Notes under the pieces: model-generated | Told to the model about the DNA's origin: nothing | What the model saw: the letters and a program-made list of their open reading frames with translations, nothing else | Databases searched by the model: none | Part shown: positions 25,533-33,655 of the stretch, one piece after another | How positions within the stretch are numbered: position 1 is the stretch's first letter | How the letters are laid out: every line of letters starts with the position of its first letter | Source: Acidobacteriota bacterium | Lineage (GTDB): Bacteria; Acidobacteriota; Terriglobia; Terriglobales; Acidobacteriaceae | Assembly (NCBI GenBank): GCA_028876335.1 | Contig: JAGWSG010000073.1 | Location: 1 to 40,427 of the forward strand | Length of the DNA stretch: 40,427 nt | Direction: 5' to 3' | Translations under genes and position numbers: made by a program

Positions 25533-26474
25533 GATCGGCTGCTCGTGCTCAACCGTAGCTGAGCCTACCCACTTCGGTTGCACACCCCACGCCTCCATCA
25601 AACCCATCCTCCGGCAAAACGGGCATCCCGTCGCCGGATGGTGTTTGCTGCAGTGTGGGCAAACGGCCCTTGTCGCAAAAGTATCAAATCTTTCATTGCA
25701 GAGGTCGCACTTCCAGTACTCGCCAACCGGCGGCGCCTGTCCGCAGTTCGGGCACTTGTACTCGTCCCGCCGCGGCAGCTGGTCCACCTTCATCATTTCC
25801 TGCGCGTACTTGATGCTCCTCCAGCAGCTCATGCCCATGTAGCCGGCAATCAGAATTGTCCAAATTGATCCACCCCAGATTCCAAGCACCAGCAGCCCTG
25901 CGGTCCCAACAACTCCCAGCCACGAGGCCACCAGCAGGCTCTTGCTCTTGCCCATCCAGAACCACAGCAGTGACCAAAGAACCTTCCCGCCATCCAGCGG
26001 ATACACCGGCAGCATGTTGAAGACAAACAGAATTCCGTCAAGCCACATCAAGTTAGCCAGAAACCGGTAAGCGTCTAGGTTCGTATTCCTCCACCCCGCG
26101 TGCCACGCAGCGTACCACGCGCCCAAAAACACCGGAAACAGCGCCACATTCACCAGCGGTCCCGCCACAATGCTCCACAGCACTGCGCCAGGCCTCTCCG
26201 GCGGGTCCACATACGCCACGCCTCCGAGTGGCCACAGCATGATGGTGTTCGCCTTACCGCCCACCTGCCGGCATGCCAGCGCATGCCCAAACTCATGCAG
26301 AAGCACAATCCCAAACAGCGCCACATACTCCAGCACGTTCCAGATCACTGAGTTGTAGCTGCCCCGGCGGATCTGTATCTCGATCAGCGCCACCACAAAC
26401 CACGACCAGTGCAGGTACAGGTCAATCCCCGCCACACGTGTCAAATGAATCGAGCCACTGCGTTTCGTCGGCAT
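25527..26474 (-). CDS. Site-2-protease-type (M50) membrane metalloprotease with C-terminal zinc ribbons
   Basis: 315 residues from the ATG at 26474, chosen because homology (SGSIHLTRVAGIDLYLHWSW) starts there; the upstream in-frame 52 residues look like spacer. The zinc-site motif HEFGH is at 60-64 in a membrane helix, and the third ligand lies in MLPVYPLDGG near 160; both are intact. Several further membrane helices end near residue 230. A soluble tail carries eight cysteines as four Cys-x2-Cys pairs (CPNC, CDLC, CPHC, CPFC), predicted to form two zinc ribbons. S2P proteases cut membrane-bound regulators; the ribbons may bind a partner or substrate. The target is unknown. Confidence 0.92.
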   Translation of the reverse strand: MPTKRSGSIHLTRVAGIDLYLHWSWFVVALIEIQIRRGSYNSVIWNVLEYVALFGIVLLHEFGHALACRQVGGKANTIMLWPLGGVAYVDPPERPGAVLWSIVAGPLVNVALFPVFLGAWYAAWHAGWRNTNLDAYRFLANLMWLDGILFVFNMLPVYPLDGGKVLWSLLWFWMGKSKSLLVASWLGVVGTAGLLVLGIWGGSIWTILIAGYMGMSCWRSIKYAQEMMKVDQLPRRDEYKCPNCGQAPPVGEYWKCDLCNERFDTFATRAVCPHCSKHHPATGCPFCRRMGLMEAWGVQPKWVGSATVEHEQPIN

Positions 26475-26688
26475 AGCCGCTAGCTTACTCCATCGGGTGC
26501 GATGTCCATTCGCCAACCCCGAACTCCGGCCCTCGGCGAAACGCAGGAACTCCTGCGAGCCGATAGCGAGCGTCTGCCGCACCGCAGGTGCCTGCATGCA
26601 ACGGTGCCGCATGATGAGAAGGTGCCCCATAAAAAGTGCGCGTCATCACTGGGCAAATGTGTTCTCCGTCGGTTAGGATTGCCTTTCC

Positions 26689-27807
26689 ATGTCGAGCCCC
26701 ATCGATTTTCGCCCAGTTATTCTTGCCGGCGGCAGCGGAACCCGCTTCTGGCCGCGCTCACGCCGCGCTCGCGCCAAGCAGGTTCTCGCCCTTGATGGTG
26801 AGCGCTCCATGATTCAGCAGACCGTCGAGCGCCTCAAGCCGCTGGCCACCCAGAAGAGCATCTGGGTCATCACCAACGAGTTTCTCGCCGGTGAAATCGC
26901 TGACCAGCTCTCTGGCGTTCCCCGCGACCAGATTATCGAGGAGCCCTGCGCCCGCAATACCGCACCTGCCTGCGGACTGGCCGCCTTCCTTATAGAGCGC
27001 CAGAACCCTGAGGCCGTTATCGGCATCTTCCCGTCTGACCACGTCATTGGTGACGAGCCGCGTTATCTCAAGGCCATCCAGCGCGCCATCGCCCTCGCTG
27101 CCGCCGGAGAAAACATGGTCGTCCTCGGAATCGAGCCCACCCGACCTGAGACTGGTTACGGCTACATTGAGACTGGCGACGAAACCGCCGACGGCTCAGC
27201 CCTGCACGTTCGCAGGTTCACCGAGAAGCCAAACCTCCTCCGCGCGGAAGAGTTTGTGGCGGAAGGCAACTATTACTGGAACTCCGGCATGTTTCTCTGG
27301 TCAGCCCGCACATTGGCCAACGCCATCCGCGAACATCTGCCGGAGACAGCGCCCTTCCTTGAAGAAATCGCAGCAGCTTACGGCACCCCTGCATTTGAGG
27401 AGACCTTCCGCAAGCTCTACGGCAAGTGCGAAAACATCTCTGTGGACTACGCGGTCCTTGAGCCCCGCTCCGCCAAGGGCGTGCAGTTCTCCCGCCTCTT
27501 CTGCCTGCCCGCCGAGTTCGCCTGGAATGACCTCGGCTCCTGGGCTTCGCTCTACGAGTACCAACTCGAGACCCGTCTACGTGGCGACGGTGAAGGCAAC
27601 GTCTCTGATACCAACGGCCATCTCACCATCGAAGCGGGCAACAACTACATCTACAGCCCCAAAAAGTTTGTCGCCCTGGTCGGCGTCGAGAATCTCGTCA
27701 TCGTCGATACGGAAGACGCCCTGCTCATCGCCCATCGCGACCACTCCCAGGATGTCGGCAAAATCGTCAAGGAACTGGGCCAGACCGGCCGCGACGAGCT
27801 AATCTGA
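26689..27807 (+). CDS. manC: Mannose-1-phosphate guanylyltransferase
   Basis: A 372-residue nucleotidyltransferase that makes GDP-mannose from mannose-1-phosphate and GTP. The N-terminal signature LAGGSGTRFWPRSR is at 12-25, followed by the family's RAKQVLAL lysine. IFPSDHVI near 112, VRRFTEKP near 175 and the NDLGSW motif near 285 are typical GMP landmarks. It is the short form that lacks the C-terminal isomerase domain of bifunctional AlgA/ManC. AGGA lies 10 bp upstream. The mutase 117 bp downstream provides its substrate. Confidence 0.95.
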   Translation: MSSPIDFRPVILAGGSGTRFWPRSRRARAKQVLALDGERSMIQQTVERLKPLATQKSIWVITNEFLAGEIADQLSGVPRDQIIEEPCARNTAPACGLAAFLIERQNPEAVIGIFPSDHVIGDEPRYLKAIQRAIALAAAGENMVVLGIEPTRPETGYGYIETGDETADGSALHVRRFTEKPNLLRAEEFVAEGNYYWNSGMFLWSARTLANAIREHLPETAPFLEEIAAAYGTPAFEETFRKLYGKCENISVDYAVLEPRSAKGVQFSRLFCLPAEFAWNDLGSWASLYEYQLETRLRGDGEGNVSDTNGHLTIEAGNNYIYSPKKFVALVGVENLVIVDTEDALLIAHRDHSQDVGKIVKELGQTGRDELI

Positions 27808-27924
27808 GCGACCCTGTTGGCAGCGCATAACTCAGTGGAGCGATCCAGTGCTCCGTCATCACCTGGCTGACCTTTCTGGCGTTTCCGCCAAGTAAACTGT
27901 TCCTTCAGGAGACGGACCATTTCC

Positions 27925-29361
27925 ATGCCCCATCCCCAGATCAAATTCGGCACCGACGGCTGGCGCGGCGTCATCGCCGACGACTTCACCTTCGCCAACG
28001 TCCGCACCGCCGCCGCCGCCATTGCCTCTTACATCCACGCGGAAGAAGACCCGACGAAAGGCCTCTGCATCGGCTACGACACCCGCTTCGGCTCGCGCGC
28101 CTTTGCCCAGGCGTGCGCGGAGGTCGCTTCCTCCACCGGCATCCCGGTCTTCCTCGCCAATGACATTACGCCCACGCCCGCGTTGAGCTTCGGCGTCCGC
28201 GAGCGCAAAGCCGCCGGCGGCATCATGATCACCTCGTCGCACAATCCTGCACAGTGGAACGGCGTTAAATACAAAGCCTGGTACGGTGGCTCCGGCAAGC
28301 CTTCCATCATCGCCGCCATTGAAACCTACCTCGGCAAGCCCGTCCCGCAGGCCGCCACACCCGCGCCCATCGAGACCGTCGACTTCCTCCCGTCTTATCT
28401 CGCCGCCATCGAGTACTTTGCCGACCTCGACCTCATCGCCAAATCCGGCTTCAAGTTCGCCATCGACTCCATGTACGGCGCCGGCCGCACCATTCTGTCG
28501 GACATCTTCACCCGTATCGGCGTTGATCACGTTCAGATTCGCGGCAACGTCGATCCACTCTTTCCCGGCATCAATCCTGAACCGATCGAGCCGCACATCC
28601 GCGCCCTCGGTGAAGCATGCGTCGCGCACAAATGCCACGCCGGTCTCTGCACTGACGGCGATGCCGACCGCATCGGTGCAACCGACGAGCACGGCAACTT
28701 CGTCGACCCGCACAAAATCTTCTCTGTCCTTCTCGCCTGGGTTCTTAAGCGCAAAGGCTGGCCCGGTGCCGTCACTCGCGCCTTCAACACCACCAAAATG
28801 CTTGACCGCATCTGCGCCAAATACAATCGAGAGCTCATCGAGCACGGCATCGGCTTCAAGTTCGTCTGCGACTACATGCTTGAGCGCGAAATCCTCATGG
28901 GCGGTGAAGAGTCCGGCGGCATCGGCTTCCAGCGCCACCTGCCTGAGCGCGACGGCCTGCTCAACGCGCTCCTCCTCGCCAACGTCATGGCCGACGAAAA
29001 GAAAACCCTCGGCCAGCTCGTCGCTGACCTCCAGGCCGAGTACGGCGAGCACCACTACGGCCGCATCGATCTCCACATTCCTGACGCCATCAAGAACGCC
29101 GCCATCGCCAAAGCCCGGGCGCTCCCCGTCGGCGATACCTCCATCGCAGGCATGCCCGTCCTGCGCCAGGAAACACTCGACGGCGTCAAGTTCTACCTCG
29201 ATAACCCCGAGGCCAAAACCAAACCCAACGCCGCCGAAACCTGGATACTCTTCCGCGCCTCCGGCACCGAGCCTCTCATGCGCATCTACACTGAATCCAC
29301 CTCACCGGAAAACGTGCAAAAACTCCTTGCCTCGGGCCGCGCCTTCGCCCTCGGCGAATAG
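27925..29361 (+). CDS. Phosphomannomutase/phosphoglucomutase
   Basis: A 478-residue alpha-D-phosphohexomutase. The phosphoserine loop is TSSHNP with S105, the Mg-binding loop is DGDADR near 245-250, the sugar-binding loop is GGEESGGIGF near 330, and the C-terminal phosphate-binding loop is RASGTEPLMRIY near 450. All four are intact. It interconverts 6- and 1-phosphates of mannose or glucose. Placed directly after the guanylyltransferase on the same strand, it likely feeds GDP-mannose for glycans or exopolysaccharide. GGAGACGG lies upstream of the ATG. Confidence 0.95.
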   Translation: MPHPQIKFGTDGWRGVIADDFTFANVRTAAAAIASYIHAEEDPTKGLCIGYDTRFGSRAFAQACAEVASSTGIPVFLANDITPTPALSFGVRERKAAGGIMITSSHNPAQWNGVKYKAWYGGSGKPSIIAAIETYLGKPVPQAATPAPIETVDFLPSYLAAIEYFADLDLIAKSGFKFAIDSMYGAGRTILSDIFTRIGVDHVQIRGNVDPLFPGINPEPIEPHIRALGEACVAHKCHAGLCTDGDADRIGATDEHGNFVDPHKIFSVLLAWVLKRKGWPGAVTRAFNTTKMLDRICAKYNRELIEHGIGFKFVCDYMLEREILMGGEESGGIGFQRHLPERDGLLNALLLANVMADEKKTLGQLVADLQAEYGEHHYGRIDLHIPDAIKNAAIAKARALPVGDTSIAGMPVLRQETLDGVKFYLDNPEAKTKPNAAETWILFRASGTEPLMRIYTESTSPENVQKLLASGRAFALGE

Positions 29362-29397
29362 ATACATCTCATTGATAAGTAGTGTCATCCTGGGCGA

Positions 29398-29426
29398 AAA
29401 CAGGCCGCGCAATGTGCGGCCTGTTA
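29398..29426 (-). terminator. Likely terminator of the radical SAM gene
   Basis: Perfect 10-bp stem AACAGGCCGC/GCGGCCTGTT with a 7-nt loop (29399-29425). On the minus strand it is followed by a short TTTT-containing tail, 33 bp after the radical SAM stop. It lies between two convergent genes. The + side has no T-run. Confidence 0.65.
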
Positions 29427-29457
29427 GGTCGAAGGACCTGCATTAGTCCACCGCCTA

Positions 29458-30999
29458 CTATTCGCTGACCACAGCCCCCGGCAGCACCACATTCCGCTGC
29501 CTCGCCACCTTTCGCGTCATCACCTGTAAGTGATACCCCATCACCGCCAGCGTCATGGCCGCGCCAAAGCAGTGCCGGTACCGCGTTGCCGCCGTCACCA
29601 CAAACTTCCAGTAGCTCCACTGCGCGCGCCCAAACACACCCTGCCGCACAATCGACATCACCAGCGCACGCATGTTCGCGCGCGTCAGCAGTCGTTCTTC
29701 ATGTTGCACGCGTGTCCGCTTCTCCGGCTTGGGATGAGTCCTGTTCAAATACACCTTCACTCGCTCGTAGTACGCGCCGCTGGCATAAATTCGCTTCAGC
29801 ACGGAGCGGTAGCCTTCCACCAGCCGCGCCGCATCCATGCGCGGCAAAAAGTTCAGGCTCACTGAGGTGTTGTCCCCCGCATCGTTGTGCACAATGCGCC
29901 CTTCGCTGCGCAACCGTCGGAACAGTTGCGTTCCCGGCATCGCCTGCAGCAGCCCCACCATTGCAATGGGTATCCCGCTCTCGGTGATGAACTCCACCAT
30001 GCGGTCGAAGATGTCCTCGCGGTCCGTGTCGAAGCCCAGAATGAAGCCGCCCATCACCTGCATCCCGTAGCTCTGGATGCGCGCCACGCTTTCCAGCAGA
30101 CTGCGCCGCGTGTTCTGGAGCTTGTTGCTTGCCTTCAGCCCCTGCTCGTCCGGAGTCTCAATCCCCAGAAATACTGACTTGAAACCCGCGTCTTTCATCA
30201 GCTGCATCAGCTCTTCATCGTCGGCCAGGTTCAGTGAGGCTTCGGTAATCAGCGGAAATCCGCCATCGCTCCGCGCGCGCCACTTCGCCAGCGCTGCCAG
30301 CAGCACTTTGGCCCGCACCTTGTTGCCAATAAAGTTGTCGTCCACAATAAACACGGAGTCACGCCAGCCCGCGCGCTTCAATTGATCAAGCTCGGCAAGC
30401 ACCTGCTCCGTTGTCTTGGTCCGCGGCCGTCGCCCGTAAATTTCAATAATGTCGCAGAACTCGCAGTTGAACGGGCATCCGCGCGAGTACTGCACCGTCA
30501 TCGTCGAGTAGCGATTCATCTTGATCAGGCTCAAGTCGGGCAGGGGACTGTTTTCCATCGTCGGCCGCTCCTCTGCCTTGTAAACAGACTTCGCCGTGCC
30601 CGCTTCCAGCGCGCACGCCACCTCTGCCATCAGCTCTTCAGCCTCGCCAATCACCACGTGATCCACACCTAGCTCCGCTGCTGCGACGCTGCTGGTAATC
30701 GGTCCGCCTACCACCGTGCGCACGCCCAGTGCCCGGCATCGCGCCACAATCGCTGCCAGCGCCTTCTGTTGAATCTGCATTCCGCTCAGCATCACCACAT
30801 CGGCCCACTTCAGGTCTCGCTCCCGCAGTTGCTCCACGTTCGTGTCCACCAGCTTCTTCTGCCAGTGCGAGGGCAGCAGCGCCGCCACCGTCATCAGCCC
30901 CAGTGGAGGCTGCGCCGCACGTTTGCCCAGAAACTTTAGCGCGTGTTTGAAACTCCAGTACGTGTCAGGAAATTGTGGATACACAAGAAGCGCATTCAT
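29458..30999 (-). CDS. Radical SAM protein with N-terminal B12-binding-like domain
   Basis: 513 residues from the ATG at 30999 (GAGGAG 9 bp upstream); an upstream in-frame start lacks a site. Residues 1-140 form a Rossmann-like cobalamin-binding-type domain. The radical SAM cluster motif Cys-x3-Cys-x2-Cys is at C175, C179 and C182 in SRGCPFNCEFCDIIEIYGRR, followed by FIVDDNFIGNK and VFLGIETPDE. The C-terminal 130 residues are a DUF4070-like domain with a hydrophobic end. Relatives include hopanoid C2-methylase (HpnP) and many B12-dependent methyltransferases. The usual cobalamin-ligating His motif (DxHxxG) is not evident. A lipid-modifying role is possible but unproven. Confidence 0.9.
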   Translation of the reverse strand: MNALLVYPQFPDTYWSFKHALKFLGKRAAQPPLGLMTVAALLPSHWQKKLVDTNVEQLRERDLKWADVVMLSGMQIQQKALAAIVARCRALGVRTVVGGPITSSVAAAELGVDHVVIGEAEELMAEVACALEAGTAKSVYKAEERPTMENSPLPDLSLIKMNRYSTMTVQYSRGCPFNCEFCDIIEIYGRRPRTKTTEQVLAELDQLKRAGWRDSVFIVDDNFIGNKVRAKVLLAALAKWRARSDGGFPLITEASLNLADDEELMQLMKDAGFKSVFLGIETPDEQGLKASNKLQNTRRSLLESVARIQSYGMQVMGGFILGFDTDREDIFDRMVEFITESGIPIAMVGLLQAMPGTQLFRRLRSEGRIVHNDAGDNTSVSLNFLPRMDAARLVEGYRSVLKRIYASGAYYERVKVYLNRTHPKPEKRTRVQHEERLLTRANMRALVMSIVRQGVFGRAQWSYWKFVVTAATRYRHCFGAAMTLAVMGYHLQVMTRKVARQRNVVLPGAVVSE

Positions 31000-31486
31000 G
31001 GCTGCGAACTCCTCTGGAAGAGAGGGCTGCGTAAGCGCAACGCGGAAGGGCAATCCTGCCAACGTTTTCGTACCCATCCACAGTCGCGATCGAGTGTGGC
31101 CGGCTCATTCCGCATCCATTCTCCCACCACCCGCAGCGCCGCACCATTCAAAATTGCTCAATTTGCAGCCAGATTCGCTCCACAAAACCGGACTCTCAGT
31201 CCAATGTGCACTGCCCGCTGTCTACTGTCGTATACTTTATCCATGCACCACGCGGCTCTCATCTTCGCCACCCCCATCGCTGCAGCCGCAGCGCGTGCCG
31301 CGGCCCCGGCCGCCTAGATACCGCCTCACCTCATCCCAATTCAAACCAGTTCCACTTCAGGTGCACTCGCGCGCATCTACGCGCCCGGCCCCTGACCCTG
31401 AACACTTTTTACCCTTGCCTCGAAAGGTAACAATCGGGGTCCCAATCGACAGGTCTTCGTCGATGGGGTGACATACTGAGGTAGTC
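31000..31486 (+). promoter_or_regulatory. Divergent gap: alaC leader region
   Basis: A 487-bp region between the radical SAM gene and alaC. Bases 31231-31236 (TATACT) are a good -10 box, followed 6 bp later by the ATG of an alanine-rich 24-codon ORF. Further down lie GC hairpins at 31300-31313 and 31369-31384, and a 10-bp stem with one mismatch at 31441-31450/31459-31468 that ends 10 bp before the alaC GAGG site. The arrangement is what an amino-acid attenuator looks like, but no T-run terminator is obvious. Confidence 0.4.
31243..31317 (+). CDS. Putative alanine-rich leader peptide upstream of alaC
   Basis: A 24-codon ORF ending in TAG, with alanine in 13 positions, including a run of five (residues 13-17), then Arg, then three more Ala; it begins MHHAALIF. 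No Shine-Dalgarno precedes it. Instead a TATACT -10 box ends 6 bp before the ATG, so transcription would start at or next to the start codon and the message could be leaderless. The next gene is alaC, an alanine-forming aminotransferase, so ribosome stalling at Ala codons could report alanyl-tRNA supply. GC-rich DNA favours Ala codons by chance, so this remains a hypothesis. Confidence 0.4.
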   Translation: MHHAALIFATPIAAAAARAAAPAA

Positions 31487-32674
31487 ATGGAAGAGTTTTC
31501 CCGCATTCAGCGTCTCCCCGCATACGTCTTCAACATCACCGGCGAAATGAAAATGGCCGCCCGCCGCCGCGGTGAAGACATCATCGACTTCGGCATGGGC
31601 AACCCCGACGGTGCCACGCCCAAACACATCGTCGACAAGATGATCGAGGCCGCGCAAAAGCCCGTCACCCATCGCTACTCCGTCTCCAAGGGCATTCCTC
31701 GCCTTCGCAAAGCCATCTGCAACTGGTACAAGACTCGCTACGACGTCGACCTCGATCCCGATTCCGAGGCCATCGTCACCATCGGCTCCAAAGAGGGCAT
31801 CGCCCATCTCTGCCTCGCCATTCTTGACAACCGTGACACCATTCTCGTCCCCAACCCCAGCTACCCCATTCACATCTACGGCCCTGTCATCGCCGGCGCG
31901 CACGTCGTCTCCGTTCCCGTGCACGATCAGGAAAAATTCCTCGCTCAGCTCGAGGAAATCATCCCCCGCATGGTGCCGCGCCCCAAGGCGCTCATCTGCA
32001 ACTTCCCGTCCAACCCGACCACCCAATGCGTCGATCTACCCTTCCTCGCGCGCCTCGTGGAACTAGCCCGTCAGTACGGCTTCTGGCTCATTCATGACCT
32101 CGCCTACGCTGACATCGCCTTCGACGGCTACAAGCCGCCCAGCGTACTTGAGGTCCCCGGCGCCAAAGACGTCGCCGTCGAGTTCTTCACCTTGTCGAAG
32201 AGTTACAACATGCCCGGCTGGCGCGTCGGCTTCATGGTCGGCAACCAGAAACTCGTCGCCGCTCTCGGCCGCCTCAAGTCCTACTTCGACTACGGCACCT
32301 TCACGCCCATCCAGGTCGCCAGCATTCTCGCGCTTGAAGGCCCCCAGGACTGCGTCGCAGAAATCTGCGAAACCTACCGCCTCCGCCGCAACGTTCTTGT
32401 GGAAGGCCTCAATAAGCTAGGCTGGCAAGTGCCCATGCCCAAGGCAACAATGTTCGTCTGGGCAGAGATTCCGGAGCAGTACCGCCACCTTGGCTCTCTC
32501 GAGTTCTCCAAGCTCCTGCTCACAGACGCCAAAACCGCCGTCAGCCCCGGCATCGGCTTCGGCGACTACGGCGACAGCCACGTCCGCTTCAGCCTGATCG
32601 AAAATGAAGAACGCACCCGCCAGGCCTTGAGAGGCATCAAGCAAATGTTTGCCAGGCCCGCCTTGGTTGGTTGA
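31487..32674 (+). CDS. alaC: Alanine transaminase AlaC (glutamate-pyruvate aminotransferase)
   Basis: A 395-residue class I aminotransferase that follows E. coli AlaC closely from end to end as I remember that sequence: [20 protein letters not shown] near the start, [13 protein letters not shown] at 33-45, [12 protein letters not shown] near 97, the PLP lysine in [20 protein letters not shown] near 236, and [20 protein letters not shown] near 350. AlaC makes alanine from pyruvate with glutamate. GAGG lies 6 bp before the ATG. The long leader with an alanine-rich ORF suggests feedback control. It ends 15 bp from the convergent gene at 32690. Confidence 0.95.
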   Translation: MEEFSRIQRLPAYVFNITGEMKMAARRRGEDIIDFGMGNPDGATPKHIVDKMIEAAQKPVTHRYSVSKGIPRLRKAICNWYKTRYDVDLDPDSEAIVTIGSKEGIAHLCLAILDNRDTILVPNPSYPIHIYGPVIAGAHVVSVPVHDQEKFLAQLEEIIPRMVPRPKALICNFPSNPTTQCVDLPFLARLVELARQYGFWLIHDLAYADIAFDGYKPPSVLEVPGAKDVAVEFFTLSKSYNMPGWRVGFMVGNQKLVAALGRLKSYFDYGTFTPIQVASILALEGPQDCVAEICETYRLRRNVLVEGLNKLGWQVPMPKATMFVWAEIPEQYRHLGSLEFSKLLLTDAKTAVSPGIGFGDYGDSHVRFSLIENEERTRQALRGIKQMFARPALVG

Positions 32675-32680
32675 CCCCTG

Positions 32681-32718
32681 CCGGAGTCGCTAGTTTGAAA
32701 TGCTGATCGCGACTCCGG
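32681..32718. other. Stem-loop spanning the end of a gene
   Basis: Perfect 10-bp stem CCGGAGTCGC/GCGACTCCGG (32681-32690 with 32709-32718) with an 18-nt loop that contains the stop codon of the minus-strand gene at 32690. It lies 6 bp after the alaC stop. No T-run follows on either strand, so it is more likely a 3' stabilising structure or a Rho-dependent end than an intrinsic terminator. Confidence 0.5.
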
Positions 32719-33247
32719 GTTTGCCCGGAAACTTTATGTCGTACAGGTAGTAGCCATCCCCGGCATAGTCCACATACATATCGTCCTTCTGGTCCCAGTC
32801 CGCGCTCCAGTACTCCGGGTAGCGATCCATCATGGTCATCCAGTGGCCCGCATATTTAAAGCGAAGCAATCCACCATTGTTCCTGAACGGCACCTCCGCC
32901 ATACGAAAGGTGTGGCTCTTGCCAAAGCTCTTGGTGAACTGATCCTCGGGAATGCGCGCGCCGCTATAGCCGCCCCGCCGTTCCCATGTCTGGTGTTCCG
33001 TGTCAAAGTGGTTGGCGCGCTGCTGCCCCATATCATCGTGCTGTCGCACCCGATCGGCAGTTTGCGCCTGCTCTTGTGCCACGCTCAGCGTCTTGCCCTC
33101 GCCATTCAGGCTCACGGCTTCCTGCGTCTGTTTCTCTTGTCTTGCTCTGCTTTCGTGCCTGTCGCTCCGCAGCGTAAAAGCAAACAGCCCGCATGCCGCC
33201 AGCCCCGTGCAGAGCAATGCCACGTTCACAACGTCCATCTTTTTCAT
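32690..33247 (-). CDS. Membrane-anchored or exported protein, paralogue of the gene at 33656
   Basis: 185 residues from the ATG at 33247 (GAGG 8 bp upstream). An N-terminal hydrophobic segment (VALLCTGLAACGLFAFTL) acts as signal anchor or signal peptide. A charged, Gln-rich linker follows to about residue 90, then a compact C-terminal domain of about 95 residues. That domain shares, in order, RGGY-x-G-x-RIPE-x-QF, FG-x2-H-x-F, a Gly-rich RFKYAGHW, YPEYWSADW, DDMYVDY, GYYLYD and PGKPGVAISI with the next gene. The domain is aromatic- and Gly-rich. I do not recognise a named family. It is likely periplasmic, and its function is unknown. Confidence 0.8.
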   Translation of the reverse strand: MKKMDVVNVALLCTGLAACGLFAFTLRSDRHESRARQEKQTQEAVSLNGEGKTLSVAQEQAQTADRVRQHDDMGQQRANHFDTEHQTWERRGGYSGARIPEDQFTKSFGKSHTFRMAEVPFRNNGGLLRFKYAGHWMTMMDRYPEYWSADWDQKDDMYVDYAGDGYYLYDIKFPGKPGVAISISN

Positions 33248-33655
33248 AGGTACTGCCTCGATTCCTGCTTGTTTCGGAATAACGCTGTTCGGTGGTTCGC
33301 GACAAACAACGCAGTGGGTCCCAGGGGCGGGCAGTCGCTCTGCGGGCAAATACGCGGGAGCGTCCTTCAAGCGCAGGCCCGCAATGCATCCGGCACTTCG
33401 ATACTATGCGCTTTTGAGCCCCTTGTCCGCGCAATTATGACCGCAGGTACCGCGCCCAGCCCGTTTCCGCCTCAACCACTCGCCACCCAGGTCTCCATGC
33501 GTGTACTCCTCGTCATCCTCTGCAATCCCGCTCTGCATTTCATGGAGTCCCCTCTGCAAGCCTTGCGATTTCTTACGCACTACGGCCGCGCATCAGTCTC
33601 ATGATGCGCGGCCGCAGGGTCGCCGTCTCTTGAACGGCTTGGGGGAGGGAACTGC
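33248..33655. other. Gap between the paralogous exported-protein genes
   Basis: A 408-bp gap. No gene is convincing in either direction. It holds the strong 13-bp hairpin at 33583-33614 near the end of the upstream gene and should contain the promoter of the gene at 32690, for which no clear boxes were seen. Confidence 0.5.
33583..33614 (-). terminator. Strong hairpin downstream of the exported-protein gene
   Basis: Perfect 13-bp stem CGGCCGCGCATCA/TGATGCGCGGCCG with a 6-nt loop, 41 bp past the stop of the gene at 33656. No T-run follows on the minus strand, so termination would have to be of a U-tract-independent kind. It could also be an mRNA 3' stabiliser. Confidence 0.5.

Noticed and set aside
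27859-29076. 405-codon frame on the minus strand
   Set aside because: It is antisense to the phosphohexomutase, whose four catalytic loops are all intact.
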